From positions 16,435 to 80,434 of the forward strand of contig BDDD01005140.1 of assembly GCA_001972305.1 (NCBI GenBank): a stretch of DNA of 64,000 nt. The letters are read 5' to 3'. The position numbers were made by a program, and so were the translations under genes. Source of the DNA: Cephalotus follicularis. Its lineage: Eukaryota; Streptophyta; Magnoliopsida; Oxalidales; Cephalotaceae. The notes under the pieces were generated by a model that saw only the letters and a program-made list of their open reading frames with translations, was not told the origin of the DNA and searched no databases. This document shows, piece after piece, positions 13,345 to 25,563 of this stretch (positions are counted from its first letter, which is position 1; each line of letters starts with the position of its first letter).

Positions 13345-14540
13345 TAAAAAAAGAAGAAAAGCGCCTGGCTTTTTAACGCCAGGAACTTTAACGCGTCAAA
13401 GGAAGAAGGCAGAGGGCACGGGAGAGAAAGCATGAGAGAGAGGGAGAGATGCGAGCAACGACGATTTCGCCACCAGCCAGCGCCATCGTCGCCGTTTTTG
13501 CGCCCAGAAGGTGAGTTCCTCTAGCTTTTCTTCTTTCTTCGTCGTTTTCTTTCTCTTTCTGGCGAAACCGAAGCTTGAAGCTTCGCATTTTCTGGCGATT
13601 TCTTTCAGTCACTGGGACGTTCGACAAAGGTGGAGCTATATTAGCTTTACCTATCTCGGTTTTAGCCTTGAACGACGTCAAAATCGGCCAGATTTAAGTG
13701 AATGAGTCAACTCAGTCGAGTTGACCTACTGCCGCCTATGACACGGTGCTTGGCACCGAGTCATGGCGAGTTATGGCCACCAATGGGTTGATTGCGAGTT
13801 TTTATTGCCGGTTATGGTGTGACCGGAGCTAGACGAACTGGTCGGACCTGCGGCGAAGTGAACCAGCACCGAGTCACGGCGAGTCACGACTACCAGTGTA
13901 TATATCGGTCAATTTGGAGCCTGTTTATGGCGTGGCCGAAGTTTTGATGTGTTGGCCGTAATCTGGCTGGAGCTTCGGTGACGACAATGTGTATTTGCTA
14001 CCTGTGTGTAGATCGTAACGGAATGTGTTTGTTATTGCGGTGATACAAGGAGAGAAAGAGAGCTCTGTTGACATAAGATAAAGCTGTGCTCGTGACAACG
14101 AGTGAAGTTTAGAGGAGGTGGTAGTTCGTGGATTCTACTACAAGTCCTCCCAATCCGCAAGCTCAGTTGATAACAGGTAGGGTATTTATATGCTTCGATG
14201 GTACGTGCCAATATGACTATAGGCTTGATCCCTTTTGTATACGCCGGTATGGGACGGTGGTATACGAATGGTAGATCACTAGAGTATGACTTTACTGTTT
14301 TACTTGCATTCATGCATTTTGAATGGATGGTATGGATTGTTATGCTATTCATTGATGATTGTGTGCTAAATGGATTGTTATGGTTATGCATGATTGCTGA
14401 TTACTGATTGCATGTCTTAATGAACTATGTACAGGTATAAGGGACAAGTGACTGACTGAATGAACCAAAAGGGACACGTGACTGGACCCTAAGTGGGGAC
14501 ACACGACTGGACCATTAATGCAATTGAGAGACACGTCTCC

Positions 14541-14627
14541 TAACGGAATTGAATGAATTGTTATTGGCCATTAGCGGTAGACATACGACTGGACTCCTAA
14601 TGGAATTGAATGAATTGTTATTGGCCA
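14541..14627. repeat. 57-bp minisatellite, left part
   Basis: Start of the array whose unit runs GGAATTGAATGAATTGTTAT, then TGGCCATTAGCGGTAGACAT, then ACGACTGGACTCCTAAC. The LTR at 14628 is inserted into GGCCA of this unit, and the array resumes at 17328. Confidence 0.9.
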
Positions 14628-17327
14628 TGTCACACCCCATTTTCCAAGAGGACATCATTAAAGCGGCAAGGCAATCAACACAACATAATTCAGCTTATGC
14701 GATAATACGTATAAACAAAACCTTCAATAGCGGAAGCAATAACATGAAATAAGCTGAATTTAAATATGTATCACGCATCCCATACTATGTGATACACAAC
14801 AAGTTTGTATAAAACTCAACAACATAGTCGATCGCCCATAACGGAGCGTGATAAAACAGTACAGGATGAAGTAAACCACGTTACAATAATCCAATTAACA
14901 TAACCAATGTTCATTAACTCAGTACAAGAAATAAGAGAAACAATTCAGTCTTCTCCTTAAGTCTCCTTGCATGCTCCATATCATATCCACTCCATCAATC
15001 TGTTACAGTAGGGGTTAGCCTTTGTTCTCACTCGGCTAAGTGAATAAACTCATAAATGCAGTTCGAGGTATATGATAATGAGTATCATGAATGAATGCAT
15101 TATGATGCAGTACAGTATATATATATCTCACTATATATATCGCAGTGTATACATGTATAAAGTATATGCATGTTCACAGTACAAGTATAACCTCGTAAGG
15201 CTACATCAACACAAGCAGTAAGTGTGTCCCAAAAGGAACCAGACAAACAAGTCGTCATGACCGTTGTCACCTCCTAGACCCAACGTCATGCACAATTACC
15301 CCATCCCCGTTTGCGAACTGTTTGGAGTAAGTCCTCCGTACAGGTTGCTTAGCGTGATGGCCAAACAATCAACATGTTATTAGCACAGTGGCTAATAATC
15401 AACAAGCACAAACATTGTACAGTACAAGTCAAGCAATAAAATAAAATTACTTGATCAAATATATTTGTTTAAAATATATTACTCCGTTCTTAGGTTGTGA
15501 TAAGTTATAAACTTAAAACAATACATTTTGGTTGTGTAACCAATCCTTTAAAACATTTCCCCGTCCTTGGAAAATACTTTCCCCAGTCATTTTGAAAATA
15601 TATATATTCATGTGTTGACAAATATACATTTTCGTACAATAATGATTATAATAATCATACAAGCTTTTCAAAATGGTTAACACTTTTTTTAGCAATCAAC
15701 CATAATACAATTCACAGTTCAGTAATAATGCAAACATATGCTCAGAATGCATCTAGGATCGTTTCTAGAGTCGTTTCGGGTATAACGGATCCTATTCGAG
15801 TGAGATTTCTCCAAACAGGAGGATAAGCGTCGATGCTTATTCCCAGGGCGTCGATGTCTTTACCTTAAGGCGCCAACATTTCGTGCAGTTATTCCCAGGC
15901 ATTCTTGGGTCAAAGACATCGATGCGTTTCCAAAGACGTCGATGTCTTTATGATACCAGAAGGTATCGGTTCACGAATCTTGATTCTAGGGGGAAGAATT
16001 CGGCCCCTAAACCCACGTATAAGCAAAACTCACCCTCTCAAGGCGTAAGACATGCTACTAGTTATCAGGATATGTAACCAGAACATCAATCCGTAAATAA
16101 ACATGTAACCACGAGTGGCCAATTCACCATCTGCAGTAAACACTACTGTTCTATGAATACCCAGAAAAAGGCGTCGATGTTTTTACTCAAACATCGATGT
16201 CTTTTTCATTCACACGCGAAGACATCGATGTATTTAGGTAGACGTCGACGTCTATTCAGTCCAGAACGTCATTTCCATAGTTTTAACACACCAGGTCATT
16301 ACCCAAATCATCCATTAAACAAACCAGTTCGAATATTCATGTAATTTGCACATGCATGTTCACTCCGTACATCACAGTAGTCATTACAACAAGTCCAGAG
16401 ATTACAATTCATCCAATAACATGCAATTCACCAATGGCAATCATTATCCTAAAACTCAAAATGCATGTATAAGAATCATCACTTTCCCCTACCTTGTTGT
16501 TCCAAGTTAGGAACCAGAAAGTCCACCTCTTTGCATTCCAAGGGTTGCTCACAGTAGCTCCCACTCGCCCAGGTTGCAATCCCAGGAGCTCCAAGGTCCA
16601 AGCTCCAAGTGCTCAACAATGGTCGTTCTGTCTTCTCTCTCTCTTTCTCTGTTCTGTCTCTTTTCTCACAGTGTTTCCGTTTCTCTTCTTCAGCTCTCTT
16701 GTTTCCAGGGAGGGAAGGGAGTTTTATGCAGAGCGGGGTCTTTGTTTCCATCTGCATTAAGGCAAGATTCTCACTTTCTACTCCTCCCTCACACCTGGTT
16801 GCATGGCGCACCAGGTGTCCCCCTTTGGCTGCTAAGTCCTTGCATGTAATCACAAGTATTCTCTCTTCATCCTTGCAGGTCAGGAGGTCATTGTGCATGT
16901 TCAACACGTCCCCCTCTCGTGCCTCAAAGCGCCTGCCAGAGGTCTTGGATACCCTCCCTTGCACGTTATCCTGTCAGTTCATAATGTGACTGATATTCTT
17001 TTCAAAGGCGTCGACGTCTTTCCTTAGACGTCGATGTCTTTTCCTTTTTCATAAGAGGGTGTCGATGTCTTCGCCCTACATCGACGTGCATGTACATGCA
17101 TTCACGTGCATCTTGGTTCCCATAGACGTCGACGTCTTTCCAAAGACATCGACGCGTTTCTCTCAAAACTACGTCGTTTTAGTTTAACATACACATTTAT
17201 TTCCCCAAACAACATTTAGGGTTTGGAAAACATCATCGGGGTTGAAATCTCCAACATTTTCATTAATTCAAGCATAAGATTACATCTTAAACGAAATATT
17301 ACAATAAAGAAAATACCGGGTGTCACA
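14628..17327 (-). mobile_element. Nested solo LTR, family F, minus strand
   Basis: Plus-strand text begins TGTCACACCCCATTTTCC and ends ACCGGGTGTCACA, with the 5-bp target duplication GGCCA (14623-14627, 17328-17332) inside the 57-bp minisatellite. The left end reads as the reverse complement of the GGGGTGTGACA 3' end of family A, so the element points left. It carries the conserved LTR box at 15005-15040 and clusters of GACGTCGACGTC-type palindromes. The open frames at 16479-16989 overlap on both strands and have no recognisable domain, so they are not called as genes. Confidence 0.9.
15823..17160. repeat. GTCGAC-core palindrome clusters in family F LTR
   Basis: Two clusters (about 15823-16255 and 17008-17160) of sites such as AGACGTCGACGTCTTTCC, AAAGACATCGATG, GGCGTCGACGTCTTTCC and AAGACATCGACGCGTTT. 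Neighbouring sites are often about 20 bp apart (for example near 17010-17030 and 17122-17145). The arms AAAGAC/GTCTTT extend the core to an 18-bp palindrome. Confidence 0.8.
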
Positions 17328-18012
17328 GGCCATTAGCGGTAGACATACGACTGGACTCCTAACGTAATTGAATGAATTGTTATTGGCCATTAGCGGTGGA
17401 CATACGACTGTACTCCTAACGGAATTGAATGAATTGTTATTGGCCATTAGCGGTAGACATACGACTGGACTCCTAATGGAATTGAATGAATTGTTATTGG
17501 CCATTAGTGGTGGACATACGACTGGACTCCTAACGGAATTGAATGAATTTTTACTGGCCATTAACGGAATTGAATGAATTGTTATTGGCCATTAGCGGTG
17601 GACATACGACTGGACTCCTAACGAAATTGAATGAATTATTATTGGCCATTAGCGGTAGACACACGACTGGACTCCTAACGGAATCGAATGAATTGTTATT
17701 GGCCATTTGCGGTGGACACACGATTGGACTCCTAACGGAATTGAATGAATTGTTATTGACCATTAGCGGTAGACACACGACTGGACTCCTAATGAAATTG
17801 AATGAATTGTTATTAGCCATTAGCGGTGGACACACGACTGGACTCCTAACGTAATTGAATGAATTCTTATTGGCCATTATTGGTGGACATACAACTGGAC
17901 TCGTAACGGAATTGAATGAATTGTTATTGGCCATTAGCGGTGGACATACGACGGGACTCCTAACGGAATTGAATGAATTGTTATTGGTCATTAGTGGTGG
18001 ACACACGACCCC
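17328..18012. repeat. 57-bp minisatellite, main part
   Basis: About 12 units of 57 bp, a multiple of three, so frames stay open for long stretches on both strands and give repetitive peptides (MNELLLAISG... on plus, ...NNNSFNSVRSPVVCPPL... on minus). One unit near 17540 is shortened. There is no start-site, codon or domain evidence that either frame is a protein. Confidence 0.92.
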
Positions 18013-19854
18013 CAATGGAAATTGAATGAATTAATATTTCCCTTATCGGAGTGGACACACGTCTGGACCTCTATTGGGATTGGGACTCTAAGATCCCTAT
18101 CTTTAAAAGAGGACTGGTACTGACAGAGGAGGCCGAAGACATCCCCTATACAGTTCGTAATGAACTATCAGATTGAATGGAGATGGTACTGATGGTACGG
18201 TTATGGATGTGAATTGTAAATGATTATGGACCGTTAACGGATATGGATTGTAAATGGATATGGACCGTAAACGGTTATGGTTATAAATGTAAGGCCCCAA
18301 ATTTTATAAATAATTATTTTAATTTTGGCACAGTGTATGGCCGTATTGAGCCGATGGATCCCGAATCGATAAAAAGCATCGCGTATTAGAGCCGCAAATT
18401 ATAAAGCCCAAAATGATTAATAAAGGGCATTTCTTAATGCGCGACAACAAGGCCCTATGTTCGCATTTTTATTGTGATTATTTTGGTACCCGTTCGGATA
18501 ATTTATGTCGCAAATTTCGGATTAAACAGGACCTAGGTCTTAGTATTTTGACCAGTAAATACCAGGAAGGGAAGCAAAAATTAAAGAAGAGACAAAGAAT
18601 AACACACGGGCGCATAAGGCGCCCGTGCAAAGAAAGAAGAAGACAGACACGAGGGGGACTCGGCAGACGCGCCAAAGAGAGAGAGAGAGAGAGATTGGGA
18701 GAGAGACCGGCAAAGAGATCAGGAAAGAGTGCCGGAGCCAGCCACCGGACCGGGAGAGCACAGCGGTCAGCCCAGGACCTCCACCGGACGGTAACTCCTC
18801 CTTCCTCTTCCTCTTTTTCCTTCTTTTTCTCTTCTCCTTCCCCGATGTTTTCGCCTCTGCCGTGCGTTTCGCCACCGGTTAGCGTCGCGGATGGTGTTGG
18901 TCTTCATCTTGAAGGGTAGCTCTTCCCGTTTTGACCACTGTTGAGGCGCCATTCGGCCGAAAACGGCCGGATTCGAACTGGCGAGTTGACTCAATGGAGC
19001 CAACTCACTGCCGCCTTGGACCGCGCTTTTGGCGCCGAGTCTCGGCGAGTTAAGGGCATAGGTGTGTTGATATGATGATTGTGATGCGTTTTATGGTGTT
19101 GGCCGGAGCTGTAGTTGACTGGCCAGTCAACTCAGTGAGTTGAACTCACTGGCCGGCCGTGACAGCGCGTTTCACGGTGAGTCATGGAGAGTCTCTGGCA
19201 GTGATGTGTAGAATTGATGACTGTGTGGTGATTCTGGGTTATGACCGAGGCTGTTGTTGACCAGCGAGTTGACTCACTGCCGGCCGTGACAGCGCGTTTC
19301 ACGACGAGTCACGGTGAGCCTCCGATGGTTTTGAACATATCGTCCAATGTGGAACCTGTTTTTGGGTTTCGCCGGAGCTAAATGAGTTGGCCGGGAACTG
19401 GCCGAAGCTCCGATCATGGCTGTGCTTGGTTTCCATGCGTAGAGTGTAACGGTAATGTGTTGTACATGCAGGATAAAGGAAACGATGAAGGATAAGCAAA
19501 ACAATCAAGGATAGAGGATTTCCGGGCTTTACGAGCTCAGTTGCTAAGAGGTAGGTTATACTATTGCTTGCATTACATTCATGCATTCTAAATAATTATA
19601 TGGATTGATGTGTACGAATTGTATTTGTGTCGATGCATGATTGTGTATATACATATATATACGAGCATACGGATGGATATATATACTGCATATGACATAT
19701 GATATAAGGGTTCGACGTTGAATTAAGAGAAGATGAATTCTTGCCTTCTCTCAATTCACGGGCTATGGGATGAATTTTAAAAGGCTTTGAACTGCTTCGG
19801 ACATAGTTCTATTGGTTTACGAACTCTTTCACAAACTACATTTTCTATCAAAAC

Positions 19855-20035
19855 CGTCGACGCTTTAAGCTTTCAAAACTAAACCAGTCGACGCTTTTAT
19901 GTGTTAAACTTACAGTCGACGCTTTTATGAGTTAAACCAAACAGTCAACGCCTTATGCTTTAAAACAAACCGTTGACGCTTTATACTTGTACTTTTTAAA
20001 ACTGTTGACGCCCGGGGCTAAGCATCGACGCTTAG
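19855..20035. repeat. GTCGACGCTTT motif cluster
   Basis: About six sites, including CCGTCGACGCTTTAAGC, CAGTCGACGCTTTTATG, CAGTCAACGCCTTATG, CCGTTGACGCTTTA and GCATCGACGCTTAG, with spacing of roughly 25-35 bp. It matches the core and CTTT arm of the sites in families C, E and F. Confidence 0.75.
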
Positions 20036-20710
20036 TGCCCTATTCAGCCCAAACACACTGTTTTACATGGTTTTCCATCCAAAATGGTTTTATCTTCAAC
20101 CGGATTCCATAGAAAGCCTCCATAAGGCTTTGTAACCTATGAAAATCCTTATATATCACTTTTGATTTCTAAATCGATGTTCAAAGTGAAGTTTTAAGGA
20201 AAGTACTCAATAAAAGAGTTTTAAGCAAATTGTTTCTAAATGGTTTTCAAAATGGTCAGGATAGTTCCATTGGGATATCGAGATGCAGATATCTTATTTG
20301 GACTTCCTCTCCACTATTTTATGGATTTTAGAATGGTCAGGTACTTCCATTGGGACATCTGGGCGCGGATACTCCCATTCGGACTCCCTTTCCATTCGTT
20401 ATAACTTCGATAGGGACCAACTAAATGATATATGAAGAATTGATTACAAAATGGATTATGGACACAAAATGGCCATTGAATATGAAACAAAATGACTCAT
20501 GATTACAGAAATGATATTACATGTTTTGACGGATGTGGATCCCATGAGATCCTTTACAAAATGGTCCCTATTATTTAAAACACACATGATTTTGGGTCAC
20601 AACTACGGTATGGATTATTGATTGTATTGTATGAGACTAACGAGATAACCCATTCCTGACTTTCATTTCCGTCGTGAATGTCATGAATGTTAGACCACAG
20701 TTTATACCAC

Positions 20711-20894
20711 ATTGTGATCGCGGACCATACAAAAGAGCTTACCTCACCTTGTGGTTGACTATTATGTACAGTGCTTACCTCACATTGTGATTGCGGACCA
20801 TACAAAAGAGTTTACCTCACATTGTGATTGCGGACCATTATGTACAGGACTATCTCACATCGTGGTGCGGACCATACAAAAGAGCTTACCCCAC
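20711..20894. repeat. Tandem repeat, five units of 36-38 bp
   Basis: Units begin ATTGTGATTGCGGACCATAC and end TTACCTCAC. Units 2 and 4 differ most. It lies within the nested family B LTR. Confidence 0.85.
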
Positions 20895-21183
20895 GTTGTG
20901 AGAAGACCAATATGAATTATGAAATAAATGACGTGGTCAGTGTTATCTCATTCCTCACACCTCCACGACACCAAAAGTGCGTCGAGGGTGGGATGGACCC
21001 TATGGACTGTTTGTCCCTATGGTTGATATGGATTGTTATATGGATTGTCTGTAGGCCTATGGCTTTTATGTGATTAGGACCAGCCCAGTATACCACTGCT
21101 TAGGGACAGTTGGTATACTGACGTCGTCCGTAATTGTCATTTGTGCACACGGCATACCATACATATATACTATACCATTGCAC

Positions 21184-21293
21184 GCATATCACCATTATGC
21201 TGATGCACTACATGACATACATTGATATACTGCTGCACGCATATCACCATTATGCTGATGCACTACATGACATACATTGATATATATTGTTAT
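21184..21293. repeat. Two-copy 55-bp tandem duplication
   Basis: GCATATCACCATTATGCTGA begins both copies, at 21184 and 21239. The copies are almost identical apart from the last bases of the second one, so the duplication is recent. Confidence 0.85.
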
Positions 21294-23709
21294 ACGCTGA
21301 TCACTATTATACTGTTGCATGCATAGCATAGTATACCTACACGACATTATGTCGCTGACCCATTTCCTCTGTGTGCGGAATGGGTCAGGCTCAGGCACAG
21401 GTGATGGATTGCAGCGAGGTAAGCTGATAAGGACAGGTTTTCTATAACAGATTTTGTCAACCAATTGTATATGGAGTTGCTTGTATATAGATTTACTTAC
21501 ATGAATTGTATTAAATGAGACAGGCTGAGACGGATGGATTCTTTATAGCATATTTTGATCTGCCCTATTGTACATGATCTTACTTATGGTAAAGGATATG
21601 AGTTCGTTTATATGAGTTGTACAAAAAAAAGGGCCTCGAGTTATAAATGAATCGTACTGACATGTTAGACTTGTTATGTATAAGAGACAGATCTAAAGAT
21701 ATATTAGAGATGTGTTATTTTAGCTATCGACCTGCCGACATGTGGCAGTGCTTATGATATGGGTGTTGATGTAAAAGATATAGACAGGACCCCCCTATTG
21801 TGATAAACTGTTGTTTCCTCCTTTGGGAGTGTGGTTGCTGAGGGCTGAGCCCGTGTATATTCATAAACTGTTGATTCCTCCTTCGGGAGTGTTGATATAT
21901 AAATTGAGTTTTTCTTTACAGGGAGTTTAGCTCTATAAACGAATACTTCATGCCGAAATTTTGGGAGATTTTAAGAGTTAGTTTTTATTTTGATTTGATT
22001 ATTCCGCTGATGTATATATGATTCTTCCCCTTATATGACTTTGATTTAAAGTTTTAAATTTATAGCACTTTTTGGAGTATGAATTATATAATATAAATGG
22101 ATTAAAGGGATTGTATCTCGCGCATCGGATCGTGGGGGTTTACTCCCGCGGTTCGGGGCGTGACAATAAATGGCAGCGGTTATGGCTATGGATGGATATG
22201 GTTATGGTTGCGGATTTGTACGGTTAGACGAATGAATCGTTATCAGCCTAGAACCTACATGAATCTAGGGAATGGAATGTGGGATTAAATGTGTATATAT
22301 ACTGGTATGGGACAGTATATGTATGTAGTTAACCCTTGAATATGGATGGTTGTGGATGGTTATGGAGTGTCTACAGGCCTATGGCCTTTGATGAGATACT
22401 AGGACTAGCTGAGTATACCACTGCTTAGGGACAGTTGGTATACGAAAGCTGTCTGCGCTTGACATTCATGCATATAGCATGCCATGCACATATATACTGT
22501 TATACCGTTGCATTACACGGCATGTTACACTATTATGTTACATCACATACTATTATACTGTTGCATCGCATGGCATATAATATAGATTTCTGCCATACGG
22601 ATTGTACGGCTACGTTTATGGATCGAATGGCTATGGATCATACGATTATGGAATAGATACGATATGGTTACGGATCGTATCGTTATGGATCGTAATGGTC
22701 TGGATTGTGATGGCATATGGGTATTGATGGTGTCTGTAACTAGAGAGACCAGTGTTAGAGAAGTTCCATCTACTCTTCCCTGTTCTACTTACGAATGCTA
22801 CTCTAGTCTGCCAGTAGAATGAGGACCTCTGACTAGGACGCCATGAGTGCCTAGTCTGTTACCTCGGCAAGGAAGGCTGAGAAGAGCTGGTATATGCTTT
22901 GGAAGGACTTTGGAATGATATGGACGCCGAATGATAATGGAATTGTGTTGGAATCGTGTGGATATGGTTATTGAATGGTGACTCCTATGGAAAATGGCAT
23001 GTTTCTAAATGCTAGTTTTCATAGCATGGATTATATTGATTATCATGCACGCATCTCACATTGTACACTTATCTGTTGCACTTCTATATGTTTTCTTGCA
23101 TATGTATATCCTACACAACCTTCGGGTTGCTGACCCATTGCATTGTAATGTAATGGGTCAGGTTCAGGTCCAAGTGACACGCAGTAGTGATCAGCCGGGC
23201 TAAATCGCAGAGTATGGATTTACAGCTCCTCCGACCTACTTTGTATAAACGTGGTGTTTGCAAATGGACAAATATTGAATAGATGTGTATATGGTTATTG
23301 TAAAGAGACATGTTTTATTTCAGCTATTAAACCTACCGGCTTGTGGCAGTACTTGATTTATATGTGTGTTGATGTAAAGGATATGGATGGGTCCTGCTAT
23401 TGTGATTATTGTTGATTCCTCCTACAGGAGTGTGGATTGTGAGGGCTGAGCCCAAATATAAATTGTGTTTTCTTTACAAGGGGTTATAGTCCGATAAACG
23501 AACACTTCATGCCCGATTTTTGAAAGATTTTAAGAGTTAGTTTTATTTGAATTGATTGTTCTGCTGATGTAATGTGACATTGATTTAAAGTTATATATAT
23601 ATATATATATAATTTTGGAGTATGATTTATATTTGATTGAATGGACTGAACAGATGGTAACTCACGAGTCGGGTCGTGGGGGTTTACTCTCGCGGCTTGG
23701 GGCGTGACA

Positions 23710-24264
23710 AAAAAACCCTAAAACGACTTAAAACATAACATTTAATAATTTGTAATTACACCCATAAAAATATAAAATTGATAAATTGACCCACTAAACG
23801 ATCTTGAAAGGTAATTTTGACCCCAAAATCATGGTACAACAGAAAATATTGATCAGCGGCTTAGTTCAAATACACTGGCGAGGTTTAGTTTCATTCCGAC
23901 ACCGACGACCCATTATCCCGACAGTCCACGTTGTCGAAAACTGCACTTTCACTCTCTGCATCATCGTACTTGTAGTTGTATTTTTTAAAAATTGACCACC
24001 TCAAAAAACTTATAATGATGTATTTATATTGTTTGCAAAAACAAACCCTAAAACGACTTAAAACGTAACCTTTAAAAATTTACAATTACACCCATAAAAA
24101 CATAAAATTGATAAATTGACCCACTAAACGATCTCGAAAGGAAATTTTGTACCCAAAATCACAGTTTGGCAAGAAGCATCGATCAGCGGCTCGTTTCCAA
24201 TCAACTGGCGAAGTTTCGTTTCATTTCGACACCGGCGACCCCATATCCTGACAGTCCATGTTGC
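23710..24264. repeat. 330-bp satellite array, block 3
   Basis: About 1.7 monomers between two LTR insertions. AAACCCTAAAACGACTT occurs at about 23713 and 24042. No genes seen. Confidence 0.95.
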
Positions 24265-25075
24265 TGTAATGCCCGGGATTTTCGTTAAGGTGTAATATTG
24301 CATTTTTAATGTAATTTTATACGTGGAATTAATGAGAATTGTGTTTTTCCCCTTGGTGTGTTGAAAGTTGCAAGAAAAACCGTGTTAGTGTGCTTTTGGT
24401 GTAGGGGGCAGCTGACTGCCACAGGGAGGCAGCCGACTGGACACTCCTGGTGAAGGTGGAAGCCAGCTGCTGTGAGGAGGTAGCCGGCTGTTTTGAGTGT
24501 CGGCAGAAACAGTCGACTGCCAAGCCATGGCAGCCGACTGCCATACGCCAGACAGCCACGTGCTGTCAGCCTTTAAGTGGTGAAAAGTGGGTGTTTTGGC
24601 ATTTGTGGGCATTTGGCAGAGAGAGGGGCCGGGTCTCCTTGATAAAAACACAACTTCCTCTCCTCAATCTCCATCTCCTCTGTGATTCAAGAGTGTTTGA
24701 AGGTGAGTTTGAGAGTGAAAGTGTGTGGATGTGTTGTGGACATACGGAGCTTGGTGTTGAACCGTGGCTTGGAGGCTCGGACTAGTGGAGGAGCCGGACC
24801 CGTGGAAGGCGGCTGGACACGTTGGAGGTGCAAGGACCTCGGATCTAGGACTTAAAGAGGTGGATTGCAACTCCTAACTTAGAGTTCTAAGGTAGGGGAA
24901 AGCTATATTTGTGATTCAAAGTCATTTATAATGATGTTATGAGTGAAATGCATGAGTAATATTGTGATAAAAAGCCTGGATGTGTATTGTGGTGATAGTG
25001 TTTGTGGTTTGAATGGTATAATGTGGATTGAAACTTGTGTGTTTTGCTCCTATTTTTGGGCACTGCCCGTAGGGG

Positions 25076-25563
25076 CAGTCGACTGTCCAGGGAGGACAGC
25101 CGACTGTTCAAGGCTGGCAGTCGACTGTTCGTGAGGAACAGCCGACTGTCCAAGGAGAACAGCCGACTGGGCATTGGAGCCAGTCGACTGTTTGTGCCTG
25201 GAGTTGCAGGTTTCTTCCTGTTGATTGTGTAGCCGACTGCCAAGGAAGGCAGCCGACTGTGTGGTGGTGCAGCCGACTGTCTTGGGTAACAGCCGGCTGT
25301 CCACGTGTCACACCCCCGGACATGCTGGGACAGGTGGCAGCAAGGAATGTGTATTGTATTGGACCAGCCGACTGCCTGGAGATGGCAGCCGACTGCTATG
25401 TGAGGGACAGCCGACTGCCGAGGAGGGCAGCCGACTGTTGGTATGGGACAGCCGACTGCCAAGGAGGGAAGCCGACTGTTGGTTAAGGGCAGCCGACTGC
25501 CAAGTGTGGGACAGCCGACTGTTGAAGGAGAACAGCCGACTGTCAGTGAGAAACAGCTGACTG
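25076..25563. repeat. Phased CAGYCGRCTG array, period 20-22 bp
   Basis: Two runs, 25076-25315 and 25375-25563, each with about ten decamers. In the first run six successive sites (CAGTCGACTG, CAGCCGACTG alternating) are 21 bp apart, and later sites are 20 bp apart. In the second run the intervals read 21, 22, 20, 21, 20, 21, 22, 21 and 21. The text between sites is purine-rich (for example TCCAAGGAGAA) and not itself conserved. CAGTCGACTG and CAGCCGGCTG are perfect palindromes, and CAGCCGACTG is one mismatch from either. Confidence 0.9.

Larger units (their letters stand above)
18288..22165 (+). mobile_element. Nested solo LTR, family B
   Basis: Begins TGTAAGGCCCCAAATTTTAT and ends TTCGGGGCGTGACA, flanked by ATAAA at 18283-18287 and 22166-22170. 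It is inserted in the other family B LTR, a self-nesting event. It lacks the 57-bp minisatellite but has a cluster of GTCGACGCTTT sites and two small tandem repeats. A GA-rich stretch at about 18670-18720 is followed by a CT-rich one at about 18800-18845. No domain is recognisable in any frame, including the 168-codon frame at 18413-18919, which is rich in R, K and S through low complexity. Confidence 0.92.
13274..23709 (+). mobile_element. Solo LTR, family B, split by two nested LTRs
   Basis: Starts TTTAATGCCCTGAATATA and ends TTGGGGCGTGACA. Satellite lies on both sides, with AAAAA as a weak homopolymer target duplication. Removing the nested elements 14628-17327 and 18288-22165 with their duplications leaves about 3.85 kb, matching the 3.88-kb family B copy nested inside it. 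The two share text such as the CTGCCGCC / GCGAGTTA / GTGACCGGAGCT block (13730-13830 versus 19010-19100) and the CTCAGTTG(A/C)TAA(C/G)AGGTAGG block near 14163 and 19540. The first base pair appears mutated from TG to TT. No coding region is recognised. The 57-bp minisatellite is part of this LTR. Confidence 0.82.

Noticed and set aside
16479-16989. Overlapping frames of 88-161 codons on both strands
   Set aside because: They lie inside a solo LTR, overlap each other, and have no recognisable domain. CT/GA-rich composition explains the lack of stops.
17551-18015. 154-codon minus-strand repetitive frame (NNNSFNSVRSPVVCPPL units)
   Set aside because: The 57-bp unit length keeps frames open on both strands. 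There is no evidence of expression or protein family.
18413-18919. 168-codon frame rich in basic residues and serine
   Set aside because: Located within the nested family B LTR over GA-rich and CT-rich low-complexity sequence, with no domain.
25076-25563. CRISPR-like look: short repeats separated by unique spacers of equal length
   Set aside because: Repeats are 10 bp and spacers about 11 bp, the host is a plant, the array lies in an LTR with a 5-bp target duplication, and no cas-like gene is present.
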